A DNA stretch of 64,000 bases, taken from NCBI RefSeq assembly GCF_046506625.1, contig NZ_JBKFFP010000001.1, forward strand, positions 682,001 through 746,000, in the 5' to 3' direction. This DNA is from Zhengella sedimenti (GTDB lineage Bacteria; Pseudomonadota; Alphaproteobacteria; Rhizobiales; Rhizobiaceae). The translations under genes and the position numbers were made by a program. The notes beneath the pieces are model-generated. The model ran no database searches. It saw nothing but the letters and a program-made list of their open reading frames with translations, and was not told where the DNA came from. Shown in pieces: positions 1 through 8,057 of this stretch (within the stretch, counting starts at the first letter, position 1; the number at the start of each line of letters is the position of its first letter).

Positions 1-976
1 CGATGGGGACGCTGGCCAGGATTTCCGGCTGGCCGCGGCGGTTGTCGACCAGTTCGCCAGGCGTATCGGCGATGCGCAGGAAGCGGGCTTCGGGAAAGAC
101 GGCGGGAGAGCCATAGCCAAGCTGGTAGTCCAGCTTGCGGCCCAGGGTGATGACGAGATCGGCCTGCGCCATGGCGGCCGCGCGCACCGCGCCGACCACG
201 GCCGGATGACCGGCCGGCACCAGGCCGCGGCTTTCCTGCGTGTCGAGGTAGAGCGCCCCGGTGGCGTCCAGGAAGCGCACGATCTGGTCCGATGCGCCGC
301 GCGCGCCACGGCCGCTGACGACAAGGGGCCGTCTTGCGGCCCGGATGGCCGCCACGGCCTCGGCGATCCGGTCCGGCTCCGGGACGGCCCGGCGCACCGG
401 CTTGGGTGCCAGCCAGTCCGACGGGATCAGGTGCGCGGGAACCCGTGTGCGTAACACGTCGGTCGGCACCTCGATATAGGACGGGCCGGGTTCGCCCATG
501 TCGCCGAACGCCCGCGCGATGGCCTCGTCGAGTTCGCGGATCACCTGTTCGGCAACACGCGCGGTGCGGCAATAGCGGGTGACGGGCCTCAGGATGTCGA
601 CATGGGGAATGTCCTGCAGGGGCGCCATGTTGGCCTGCGGACGCGAGGTGCAGCCGCCGATCAGCAGCAGGGGGACCCTGGCGAGCGAGGCATTGGCGAT
701 GCCGGTCACGCAATTGGTGACGCCGGGACCGGCCGTCACCATGGCGACGCCGAGGCTGCCGGTCAGTTCGCCGTGGGCATGGGCCATGTGCACGGCCGCG
801 CCCTCGTCGCGCACGTCGATGATTCGGATGCCGCGCCGGGCCAGATGATCCCATATCGGCTGGATATGCCCGCCCTGTAGGCCGAAGACACGGTCGATGC
901 CACGCCTTTCCAGCGCGTGGGCGATCCAGGCGGCGACATTGTCTTCGTCGCGATTGAGATCCTGCATTCCGGTCAT
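1..976 (-). CDS. ThDP-dependent enzyme, acetolactate-synthase-like (3' end cut by window edge)
   Basis: The visible 325 codons are the N-terminal part of a thiamine-diphosphate enzyme of the acetolactate synthase/benzoylformate decarboxylase superfamily. The pyrimidine-binding domain shows FGLQGGHI, the catalytic Glu of RDEGAAVH near residue 58, and TAGPGVTN. A central domain follows from about residue 190. The cofactor-phosphate domain lies beyond the window, so substrate cannot be inferred. The ATG at 976 is preferred over the one at 982 because AGGAAGG sits seven bases upstream. It is the last visible gene of a leftward unit behind the acyl-CoA ligase and gntR, which suggests catabolic 2-ketoacid or acyl-CoA chemistry rather than branched-chain amino-acid synthesis. 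That role is inference. Confidence 0.85.
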   Translation of the reverse strand, partial: MTGMQDLNRDEDNVAAWIAHALERRGIDRVFGLQGGHIQPIWDHLARRGIRIIDVRDEGAAVHMAHAHGELTGSLGVAMVTAGPGVTNCVTGIANASLARVPLLLIGGCTSRPQANMAPLQDIPHVDILRPVTRYCRTARVAEQVIRELDEAIARAFGDMGEPGPSYIEVPTDVLRTRVPAHLIPSDWLAPKPVRRAVPEPDRIAEAVAAIRAARRPLVVSGRGARGASDQIVRFLDATGALYLDTQESRGLVPAGHPAVVGAVRAAAMAQADLVITLGRKLDYQLGYGSPAVFPEARFLRIADTPGELVDNRRGQPEILASVPI

Positions 977-1011
977 GGTCATTCCTTCCTGAAATCTTTT
1001 TCCGCCGCCGG

Positions 1012-2568
1012 TCAGGCCGGGCGTCCGGCCAGCATGTCGCGCAGCACGCGGTGAAGGATCTTGCCGGTCGTGTTGCGCGGCATTTCCTCCGGTGAAAGGA
1101 ACACGACCGCACGCGGCCGCTTGTAGCCCGCCAACCGGTCGCGCGACCACGCGATGAGGTCCTCGGCGGTCAACGTGGACCCTGCGCGAAGCACCACGGC
1201 GGCGGCGACACGCTCCCCCCACTTGTCGTCCGGCTGGCCGACCACGGCGACATCCTTGACGTCCGGGTGCTGGCCGAGCACGGCCTCGACCTCGGTCGGG
1301 TAAACGTTCTCGCCACCGGTGATGATCAGGTTCTTCTTGCGGTCGATCAGGCGGATGTAGCCGTCGGCATCGCGGATCGCCATGTCGCCAACGGACAGAT
1401 AGTCGCCGCGCATCGCTTCGGCCGTGTTTTCCGGCAGGTTCCAGTAGCCGTCGAAGGCATAGGGGCCGCAGGAGAAGAGTTCGCCGGGCTGGCCGTCGGC
1501 CACTTCGTTGCCGTCGTCGTCCAGCAGGCGGATGGGCATGGACCCCACCACCTCGCGGCCGACCGTGCCGAGATGGTCGAACTGCTCGTCCGGGTGCAGC
1601 ATGGTGACCCATCCGGCCTCGGTCGAGCCATAGAGTTCGAACAAGCCGGAATTGGGGAACATCTCCATCACCGCGCGCTTGGTCTCCGCCCGTGCCGGAG
1701 CCGACGAAATCATCAGCTTTTCGACGCGGCCGAAACCGGCGTCGCCGCGTTCGGCCTCGGGCACGTCGAGCAACATCATGAAATGCGTCGGCGTGAGCGA
1801 GGTGAAGGTCACGCCCAGTTCGCCGATGGTCCGCAGGCACAGTGCGGGGTCGAAATTGGCGCGGTTGAACACCGTTACCGTCCCGCCGATGGACAGGAAG
1901 GACGTGAAGAAGTTCAGCGAATTGGCATGGCACATGGGCATGACAAGCAGCGCGTCGTCCTTGCGCTTCAGGCTCAACTCGACCTGCGTCATCAGCGCGA
2001 CCATGGCCATGCCGCGGTGGCTGCGGATCGCGCCCTTCGGGTTGCCGGTGGTGCCGGAGGTATACATCAGGCACCAGGGGTCGTCCGGCGAAACCGCGAT
2101 GCCGGGCTCCGAGGGACAAGCGCTGGCGATCAGTTCCTCGTAGCCGCGCCAGCCTTCCGCCTCCCCGCCGATGCGCACGAAACGGCCGCCGGGAATGTCG
2201 AGGCCGGCGCGAATGCCGTCAACCAGGTCGCAGAGCGCAGCCTCGGCAATGATCGCCGACACGCCGCAATCGCGGGCGATGTAGGCGGCCTCCGGACCCG
2301 TCAGCCGGAAGTTCACCGGCACGGCGATCAGCCCTGCCTTGGCGACAGCGCCATAGATCTCGGCCCACTCCACCCGGTTGTAGGCGAAGACGGCGACCCG
2401 GTCGCCCTTTGCCAGCCCGAGCGACAGCAGGCCGTTCGCCAACCGGCAGGCGCGGGTGTTCCATTCCCGCCAGGTCATCTGGCGATCAAGATCGCGCGCG
2501 CCGAGCTTTTCGGGCTGCGTGCGGGCATGCGCGGCCAGCATCTGGCCGATGGTCTGCACTGTTGCCAT
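1012..2568 (-). CDS. AMP-forming acyl-CoA synthetase (class I adenylate-forming)
   Basis: This 518-aa ligase activates a carboxylic acid to its acyl-CoA via an acyl-adenylate. Visible motifs are the P-loop YTSGTTGNPKG, the A5 region FELYGSTEAG, the hinge with IDRKKNLIITGGENVYP, and the C-terminal catalytic Lys in PRNTTGKILHRV. The start at 2568 follows a strong GGAGGCGG-type ribosome site; upstream in-frame codons run into gntR and have no homology. It lies 14 bp after gntR and 35 bp before the ThDP enzyme gene, so the three are probably one operon. Family resemblance is to medium/long-chain fatty or aromatic acid ligases; exact substrate unknown. Confidence 0.9.
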   Translation of the reverse strand: MATVQTIGQMLAAHARTQPEKLGARDLDRQMTWREWNTRACRLANGLLSLGLAKGDRVAVFAYNRVEWAEIYGAVAKAGLIAVPVNFRLTGPEAAYIARDCGVSAIIAEAALCDLVDGIRAGLDIPGGRFVRIGGEAEGWRGYEELIASACPSEPGIAVSPDDPWCLMYTSGTTGNPKGAIRSHRGMAMVALMTQVELSLKRKDDALLVMPMCHANSLNFFTSFLSIGGTVTVFNRANFDPALCLRTIGELGVTFTSLTPTHFMMLLDVPEAERGDAGFGRVEKLMISSAPARAETKRAVMEMFPNSGLFELYGSTEAGWVTMLHPDEQFDHLGTVGREVVGSMPIRLLDDDGNEVADGQPGELFSCGPYAFDGYWNLPENTAEAMRGDYLSVGDMAIRDADGYIRLIDRKKNLIITGGENVYPTEVEAVLGQHPDVKDVAVVGQPDDKWGERVAAAVVLRAGSTLTAEDLIAWSRDRLAGYKRPRAVVFLSPEEMPRNTTGKILHRVLRDMLAGRPA

Positions 2569-2582
2569 GTGTCCGCCTCCTC

Positions 2583-3272
2583 TCAAGCGGATTGCGCCTG
2601 CCTGCGGACGAGAGCGGCGTATAGTGTTTCGGATGCGTTCAGGTCGTGTTCCACGGCCAGTTGCTCCGCCTTCGCGGCATCTCCGGACAGCACCGCATGG
2701 AGGATCTCGCCGTGCTGGCGCCAGATGTCGGCCGGCAGTTTCGCGCTGCGCAAGACCTCGCCCATGGCCCGGCGCAGGAACCGCCAATGCGGCTCGGCGG
2801 TGCGGGCCACGAGCGCATTGCCCGAATGGTCGTAGATCAGGTTGTGAAACGCCTCGTCTTGGCGGACCTGTTCGGCGACATCGCCACTGGCGACGGCTGC
2901 CTGGCCTTTCACGAGAATGGCTTGCCCGCGGTCCGCCATGGTCCGGGCCGCGTCGAGGGACCGGCGGACCTGTTCAGCCGCCATGCGCGTTGCCAGGCCG
3001 TCAAGCACGGCGCGGATCTCGTAGTGCTGGCGCATCAGGTCGATGTCGAGCGGCGTGACGTAAAGCCCGCGCCTCCCCACTTCCTCGACCAGTCCGTCGG
3101 CCTTGAGCAGGGCCATCGCCTGCTGCACCGGCTGGCGTGACACGCCAAGGCGGGCGGCAAGCTGTTCCTGGACGAGGTGGGCGCCCTCGGGCAGGGCGCC
3201 GCTGCAGATCTCGTCGACGATGACGGTATAGACCTGTTCGGTGAGGCTCGGCTGGGCGGGAAGGATCTTCAT
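2583..3272 (-). CDS. GntR-family regulator, FCD subfamily
   Basis: A 229-aa repressor-type regulator. The N-terminal winged helix (about residues 15-75) contains GALPEGAHLVQEQLAARLGV-type sequence and SRQPVQQAM. The C-terminal all-helical FCD domain has the metal/ligand residues in the DEAFHNLIYDHSG stretch. The chosen ATG at 3272 has AGGAAA upstream; a longer reading to 3314 would run through the operator-like dyad at 3281-3304. It is the first gene of the gntR-ligase-ThDP unit, so autoregulation and control by a small acid or CoA ester are likely but inferred. Confidence 0.9.
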   Translation of the reverse strand: MKILPAQPSLTEQVYTVIVDEICSGALPEGAHLVQEQLAARLGVSRQPVQQAMALLKADGLVEEVGRRGLYVTPLDIDLMRQHYEIRAVLDGLATRMAAEQVRRSLDAARTMADRGQAILVKGQAAVASGDVAEQVRQDEAFHNLIYDHSGNALVARTAEPHWRFLRRAMGEVLRSAKLPADIWRQHGEILHAVLSGDAAKAEQLAVEHDLNASETLYAALVRRQAQSA

Positions 3273-3280
3273 CGCTTTTC

Positions 3281-3304
3281 CTGAATTCTGCATTCTGAAT
3301 TCAG
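3281..3304. promoter_or_regulatory. Inverted repeat, probable GntR operator
   Basis: CTGAATTC and GAATTCAG form perfect 8-bp arms around an 8-bp spacer, centred about 20 bp upstream of the gntR start codon. A further TATTC half-site follows on the right. The position, overlapping the likely leader or promoter of the gntR operon, suits autorepression. Binding is inferred. Confidence 0.55.
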
Positions 3305-3381
3305 TATTCAACAAATCGGATCGCGCGTCAATCCCGCCTGCCTGGGCGGGCCATCATGCCGGAAACCGCCGCCGGCTGCCT

Positions 3382-4143
3382 TCAGTGATTTCCGCTGATC
3401 TTGCGCCGCATGGCCCACTGGTAGAGCCGTGGCGAAAGGCGCGTCAGCCAAGACGCCATGACCGCGACGCGGCCGACAGGGATGAAATCGCGGCCCTTCG
3501 CGAGTCCGCGCAGGATCGTCCGGGCGGCATCGTCCGGCGTCATGTAGTCGACACCGTCGGAAGCCGCGCCGGGCCGCATGATCCCGTCGCCGGTGCGCTG
3601 CGCATTGCCGATATTGGTGGCCACGAAGCTTGGCGCGGCGATCAGCGTGCGAACGCCGAAGGTCCTTTCCTCCGAGCGCAGCGAAGTGAAGAAGCCCTGC
3701 ATGGCATGTTTCGAGGCGGCATAGGCGGTGCGGTTGACGAGCGGGGCGAAGCCGGCGACCGAGGAGATGGCGAGATGGGTGCCCCGGCTTTCCCGGACCG
3801 GCTGGAGAAAGGCGCGCGCCATGGCGACGGCGGCGAAATAGTTGATCTCGAAGACCCGCCGGTGCGCCGCCTCGCCGGCTTCGGCAAAGGGCCCGACCTG
3901 CGTGATGCCGGCATTGTAGATCACGAGATCGATGGACGGGCGGGCGGCGATCACGGCGTCTGCCGCTTTGCGCAGCGCCGTGCCGTCTGTCAGATCCACC
4001 TGCACCGGCGTGCGGCTGGCGGTCGCTTGCAGGCCTGCGACATCGATGTCCATCAGCACGCAATGCCAGCCGTCGGCCTCCAGCCGCGCCGCCAGGGCGC
4101 GGCCCAGTCCGCCGTTGCCGCCCGAGATGACTGCCGTTCTCAC
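3382..4143 (-). CDS. Short-chain dehydrogenase/reductase
   Basis: A 253-aa classical SDR: cofactor motif SGGNGGLGRAL at the N-terminus, NAG near residue 80, catalytic Ser (ISSVAG) and YAASK. It would oxidise an alcohol or reduce a ketone using NAD(P). Its ATG overlaps the TGA of the upstream epimerase gene (ATGA), and it is the fourth and last gene of an FMO-transporter-epimerase-SDR operon. A C-terminal basic extension (residues 225-253) resembles membrane-associated SDRs. Substrate unknown; a hydroxysteroid- or terpenoid-type alcohol is one possibility given the neighbours. Confidence 0.88.
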   Translation of the reverse strand: MRTAVISGGNGGLGRALAARLEADGWHCVLMDIDVAGLQATASRTPVQVDLTDGTALRKAADAVIAARPSIDLVIYNAGITQVGPFAEAGEAAHRRVFEINYFAAVAMARAFLQPVRESRGTHLAISSVAGFAPLVNRTAYAASKHAMQGFFTSLRSEERTFGVRTLIAAPSFVATNIGNAQRTGDGIMRPGAASDGVDYMTPDDAARTILRGLAKGRDFIPVGRVAVMASWLTRLSPRLYQWAMRRKISGNH

Positions 4144-5069
4144 AGGCCCGCCTCCCGTTTCCAGAGATCGAAGACTTCGGCCGAAGCGAGTTCCGGGCGA
4201 TAGCCGAACACGTCCTTGAGCCGTTCGTTGGAGAGCACGGGCCGGTATTGCAGGAAGCGGACCTGTTCGGGCCCGTAGCGGGTCAGGCCGAGCGGATGGG
4301 CGATCGCAAGCGCGGCCTTGAGGAGCCCTGCCGGCAGGCGCAGCAGGGGCTTGCCGAGGGCGCTTGCCAGATCGTCCACGGTGAGCCAGCCGTCACCGGC
4401 CACGTTGAAGATGCCGGGCGGGCCGTTGGTCGCGGCGCGCCTTAGGATGCGGGCAAGGTCCCGCGTCCAGATGAAGACGAAGGGACTGTCGCTGCCGCGG
4501 ATGGCAAGGATTCGCCTGCGCCGGAAAAGGGCCGTGATCTGGTTTTCCACCCCGGCGCCGAGCACGGTGCCCACGCGCAGAACCACCTGCTCCAGACGGG
4601 GATGGGCCATGCGTGCGGCGGCCAGCATTTCCTCGACCTGCCGCTTGTGATCGGCATAGGCGAATTCGGGATTGCCGCGGCAGGGATCGGTCTCGACGAG
4701 GGGCAGCGGATTGTCGGCGTGATAGCCGTAGGCGGCGCCCGAACTCGTCACCACCAGCCGCTTCACCCCATGGCGGATGCAGGCATCCAGGACGTTGCGG
4801 GTGCCGGTGACGTCGACCGCGTGGGCGGTGGCGCGCGCCATGCCGGGCGGTGGCGTCACGATGGAGGCGAGATGCACCACGACTTCCGGTGCTTCCTCAC
4901 CGATCACGCGGTCCGGGTCGATGCCGGTGACATCCATGCTGCGGAACCGGACACCGGCCGGCAGGCCGCCGTCGCCCAGGTCGGTGGCGAGGAGATCGCC
5001 GTCCGGCCACTCGGCGAGAAGCGCGCGCCCGACCGTCCCGGCCGCGCCCGTCACCACCACCCGGCTCAT
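4140..5069 (-). CDS. NAD-dependent epimerase/dehydratase family protein
   Basis: A 309-aa extended SDR. The N-terminal VTGAAGTVGRAL binds NAD; HLASIVTPP and SSGAAYGYH followed by YADHK give the Ser/Tyr/Lys catalytic set. Sequence style is that of 3-beta-hydroxysteroid-dehydrogenase/epimerase-like proteins rather than nucleotide-sugar epimerases. It overlaps by four bases with the transporter gene upstream and the SDR gene downstream, so translation is coupled. The reaction is not determinable from the sequence. Confidence 0.85.
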   Translation of the reverse strand: MSRVVVTGAAGTVGRALLAEWPDGDLLATDLGDGGLPAGVRFRSMDVTGIDPDRVIGEEAPEVVVHLASIVTPPPGMARATAHAVDVTGTRNVLDACIRHGVKRLVVTSSGAAYGYHADNPLPLVETDPCRGNPEFAYADHKRQVEEMLAAARMAHPRLEQVVLRVGTVLGAGVENQITALFRRRRILAIRGSDSPFVFIWTRDLARILRRAATNGPPGIFNVAGDGWLTVDDLASALGKPLLRLPAGLLKAALAIAHPLGLTRYGPEQVRFLQYRPVLSNERLKDVFGYRPELASAEVFDLWKREAGL

Positions 5070-5962
5070 CGTGCCGCCTCATTCCGGCCCATCACGGCGG
5101 CCAGTGCCAGCCCCGATACGGCATGCCATATGCCCCAGAAGGCGGCGACCACCGCCATGCCGCCCAATCCGCCGAAGAAGGCGAAGATGAGAACGAGGCC
5201 GAGGCCGGAATTCTGGATGCCGGTCTCGATGGTCACCGCGCGCCGGTCGAAGGGCGAAAGCCCCGCAAGCGTCGCCGTGGCGTAGCCGCCGCCAAGCGCC
5301 AGGGCGTTGTGCAGGATGACGATTCCGGCAATGCCGCCCGCATAGGCCAGGAACTGGGCCCAGTTGGCGGCCAGCGCGATGACGATGAAAGCGATGAAGA
5401 TGCCCATCGACAGCCATTGCAGCGGCCGCCTGATCCGGGCGGTGAGATCGGGGCGCCTTGTGTTGAGGACGATTCCCAGAACGAGCGGAAGGATGAGCAT
5501 CAGGCCGACGGTGATGGCGATCTGGACCGGGTCGATGCGGGTTGCGCGCAGGATCCCCGCCGAGGGTTCGTAGAGGCTGCCCCAGAAGGCGATGTTGAAC
5601 GGTGTCAGCAGTATGGCCGCCACCGTGGCCAGGGCTGTCATGGAGACCGAGAGGGCGGCGTTGCCTCCGGCGCGATGGGTGATGAAGTTGGAGATGTTGC
5701 CGCCCGGACAGGCGGCGACAAGGATCAGGCCGAGCGCGACGGAAGCCTGCGGCCGGATTGCCAGGACCATCAGGAAGGTCAGCAGCGGGAGTACGAGGAA
5801 CTGCGATACAAGGCCGGTCACAAGCGGCTTGGGTGCCCTTAAAAGCACCCTGAAATCCTTCGGCCGCAGGTCGATGGCGACGGAAAACATGACCACGGCG
5901 AGGATGGCGTTGAGCAGCATCAGCGACCCGGGCGCGAAGTCGAGGACGGCCTCGTCGATCAT
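5066..5962 (-). CDS. Bile acid:sodium symporter (BASS) family transporter
   Basis: A 298-aa polytopic inner-membrane protein with about nine to ten hydrophobic segments. It carries the family signature CPGGNISNFITHRAGGNAALS near residue 85 (unwound crossing helix) and GIQNSGLGL near residue 240. BASS members couple Na+ to uptake of organic anions such as bile acids, pantoate or pyruvate. The start at 5962 lies inside ATGA overlapping the FMO stop. Membership in the FMO operon suggests it imports, or exports, the organic acid handled by that operon. Confidence 0.87.
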   Translation of the reverse strand: MIDEAVLDFAPGSLMLLNAILAVVMFSVAIDLRPKDFRVLLRAPKPLVTGLVSQFLVLPLLTFLMVLAIRPQASVALGLILVAACPGGNISNFITHRAGGNAALSVSMTALATVAAILLTPFNIAFWGSLYEPSAGILRATRIDPVQIAITVGLMLILPLVLGIVLNTRRPDLTARIRRPLQWLSMGIFIAFIVIALAANWAQFLAYAGGIAGIVILHNALALGGGYATATLAGLSPFDRRAVTIETGIQNSGLGLVLIFAFFGGLGGMAVVAAFWGIWHAVSGLALAAVMGRNEAAR

Positions 5963-7278
5963 GTCCTGCCTCCCGCAAGCCGGGCGATCCAGCGCCCGAC
6001 CGCCTTCCGGTAGGTCGCCTTGTCGACATAATAGGCCATGCGCGGCAGGTCGATGTAGTTCATGCCGCCGGTCGCGCGGTTGAAACCCCCGGCCTTCTTC
6101 GCCTGCAAGGCCCGCGCCGCGGCCGATCCCTCGCCGAGGCCCTTGATGTAGCGCACGACCATTTCGGCCTGCTCGTGGCGGCCCTGCCAGCCGAGGCCCG
6201 AGGCTTCCACCATGCCGAGGACGAACAGGTCGTCGCGTTCGGGATGCATGCAGTTGAGGTAGAGATGCGGGGCATCGCCCTGCCAGTTCAACAGGGCGTT
6301 GTCGATGAATGGATAGTCCAGGCGGTAGCCGGTCGCTGCAAGCACCATGTCGTAATCCGCGCTGGTGCCGTCCTTGAAAAACACGGTATGGCCGTCGAAA
6401 CGGTCGATGTCGGGCCGGATGCGGATGTCGCCATGGCCGGCATGATAGATCACCAGCGAGTTCACCACCGGATGGCTTTCGTAGAGCCGGTAGTCCGGCC
6501 TGGGGAAGCCGTATTTCTGCGGATCGCCGACAAACCATTTCAGGATGGTCTGGTCGACGATCCGTTTGAGAGCCATGGGCAGGCGGATCGCGCCGCCCAG
6601 CGTGTCGGCCGGCTTGCCGAAGATGTATTTCGGGACGAAATAGTAGCCGCGCCGCATGGAAAGGTCGCAGCTTTCAGCGTGATGGATCGCGTCCACCGCG
6701 ATATCGCAGCCGGAATTGCCGGCCCCGATGATCAGTACGCGCTTGCCGTCGAACTTGGCGGGATGCCTGTAGGCGCTGGAGTGTATCAGTTCGCCGGCAA
6801 ACTCTCCCTCGAAGCGCGGCATGTTGGGCGTTGAAAGCGTCCCGTTGGCGATCAGCAGGCCCGCGAAGGTCTCCTCGTGCTGCGCACCGTCGCCGTCGCG
6901 CCATGTGATCCTCCAGCCGTCGCCGGAACCGCCGAGCGGTTCGCAGCGCAGGACCTCGGCGTTGAAGCGGTAGTGCCGGTAGAGATCGAAATGCCGTGCG
7001 AAGTCGCGGAAGTAGCCCTTCAGTTCGCGATGCGAGGGATATTCCGCCACGTTCCCGGCCATGGGGAAGTCAGCAAACTCCGTCATCCGCTTCGATGATA
7101 TCAGGTGCGCGGATTCGTACATGGTCGAGCGCGGGCCGTCGATGTCCCACAATCCGCCGACATCGCCATGCAGTTCGAAGCCCTGAAAGGCAAGACCGTG
7201 CTCGCTGAGCAGCTTGGCGGCAGCAAGGCCCATCGGCCCGGCCCCGATCAGGGCAAGCCGGTCATTCTTCGTGGTCAA
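5959..7278 (-). CDS. Flavin-containing monooxygenase (FMO type)
   Basis: A 439-aa class B flavoprotein monooxygenase. The first Rossmann motif ALIGAGPMGLAAA binds FAD and the second, LIIGAGNSGCDIA, binds NADPH. Between them is the FMO fingerprint F-x-G-x3-H-x3-Y, seen as FAGELIHSSAY. The terminal Tyr points to an FMO rather than a Baeyer-Villiger enzyme, which has Trp. The start is taken as TTG at 7278 behind GGGAGGGATCC; an ATG at 7323 would read through the dyad shared with tetR. It is the first gene of a four-gene coupled operon, divergent from tetR. Confidence 0.88.
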   Translation of the reverse strand: MTTKNDRLALIGAGPMGLAAAKLLSEHGLAFQGFELHGDVGGLWDIDGPRSTMYESAHLISSKRMTEFADFPMAGNVAEYPSHRELKGYFRDFARHFDLYRHYRFNAEVLRCEPLGGSGDGWRITWRDGDGAQHEETFAGLLIANGTLSTPNMPRFEGEFAGELIHSSAYRHPAKFDGKRVLIIGAGNSGCDIAVDAIHHAESCDLSMRRGYYFVPKYIFGKPADTLGGAIRLPMALKRIVDQTILKWFVGDPQKYGFPRPDYRLYESHPVVNSLVIYHAGHGDIRIRPDIDRFDGHTVFFKDGTSADYDMVLAATGYRLDYPFIDNALLNWQGDAPHLYLNCMHPERDDLFVLGMVEASGLGWQGRHEQAEMVVRYIKGLGEGSAAARALQAKKAGGFNRATGGMNYIDLPRMAYYVDKATYRKAVGRWIARLAGGRT

Positions 7279-7304
7279 GGATCCCTCCCGTTTTCGCCAA
7301 TGTT

Positions 7305-7316
7305 GAACATTTGTTC
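7305..7316. promoter_or_regulatory. TetR-type operator between divergent FMO and tetR genes
   Basis: GAACA-TT-TGTTC is a perfect dyad in the 59-bp gap between the two divergent start codons. TetR regulators typically bind such sites and repress both directions, so the FMO operon is probably induced by the TetR ligand. A second short dyad, TTGTT-CGA-AACAA, overlaps its right half. Confidence 0.6.
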
Positions 7317-7337
7317 GAAACAAGACAAGATCATTTC

Positions 7338-8057
7338 ATGCAGACGACGCAAGACCCTGAAAAAACGCGCAAAAGAGCGCCATCGCGGCGTTCGCTCGCG
7401 ACACGGAAGCGCATCCTGGACGCGGCGGAAGCGGTTTTCGCGGCGCGCGGCTATGACGGAGCAACCATTCGCGACATCGCTGCGGCGGCCGGCGAACCGG
7501 TCGGGTCCGTCCATCATCATGGCGGTGGCAAGGAGGCGCTGTTCCACCAGACAGTCGCACGGCGGGCCGAAACGCTGGCGCGCGCGCGCCTGGACGCGCT
7601 TGAACAGGCGCGCCGCCAGGGTCCGCTGACGCTGGTCTCGCTGCTGGGGGCTTTCCTGCGTCCGTTCTTCGCGCTGTCGCGGGAGGAGCCGCGCTGGCGC
7701 GACTATGCCCGTCTCGTCGCCCATGTTTCCGCGGACGACCGCTGGCGGACGATTTCGCAGGCGCATTTCGATCCGGTGGCAGGACACTTCCTGGCCGAGA
7801 TCGCTGCCCTTTGCCCGGGCCTTTCAAGGCACCAGGCGGCCGAGGGTTTCGTCTTCAGCGTGTCGGCCATGCTCGCCCTGCTGACATCGCAGAACAGGAT
7901 CGGCGCGCTTGGCGGCGGGGCGGCGCGGGAAGAAGACCAGATCGCGCATCTGATCGCATTCTGCGCCGCCGGACTTGCCGCTGGTGGCGGGCAGGCAGAG
8001 GGTCAGGCGCCGTCGGCCGGCAGAAGAAAGCCGGCGAAGAAGGATGCCAGTTCCTGA
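7338..8057 (+). CDS. TetR/AcrR-family regulator
   Basis: A 239-aa regulator with an N-terminal helix-turn-helix: AAEAVFAARGYDGATIRDIA, then AGEPVGSVHHHGGGKEALF. The C-terminal domain (from about residue 90) has the long helices of CerR-like (DUF1956) TetR proteins. The ATG at 7338 is chosen because an upstream ATG at 7311 lies within the operator dyad. The last 55 bp overlap the 3' end of mobA on the other strand. It probably controls the divergent FMO operon. Confidence 0.88.
   Translation: MQTTQDPEKTRKRAPSRRSLATRKRILDAAEAVFAARGYDGATIRDIAAAAGEPVGSVHHHGGGKEALFHQTVARRAETLARARLDALEQARRQGPLTLVSLLGAFLRPFFALSREEPRWRDYARLVAHVSADDRWRTISQAHFDPVAGHFLAEIAALCPGLSRHQAAEGFVFSVSAMLALLTSQNRIGALGGGAAREEDQIAHLIAFCAAGLAAGGGQAEGQAPSAGRRKPAKKDASS

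Noticed and set aside
1267..2835. A 522-codon rightward open frame over the acyl-CoA ligase gene
   Set aside because: The ligase motifs on the opposite strand are complete. This frame is low-complexity and has no ribosome site.
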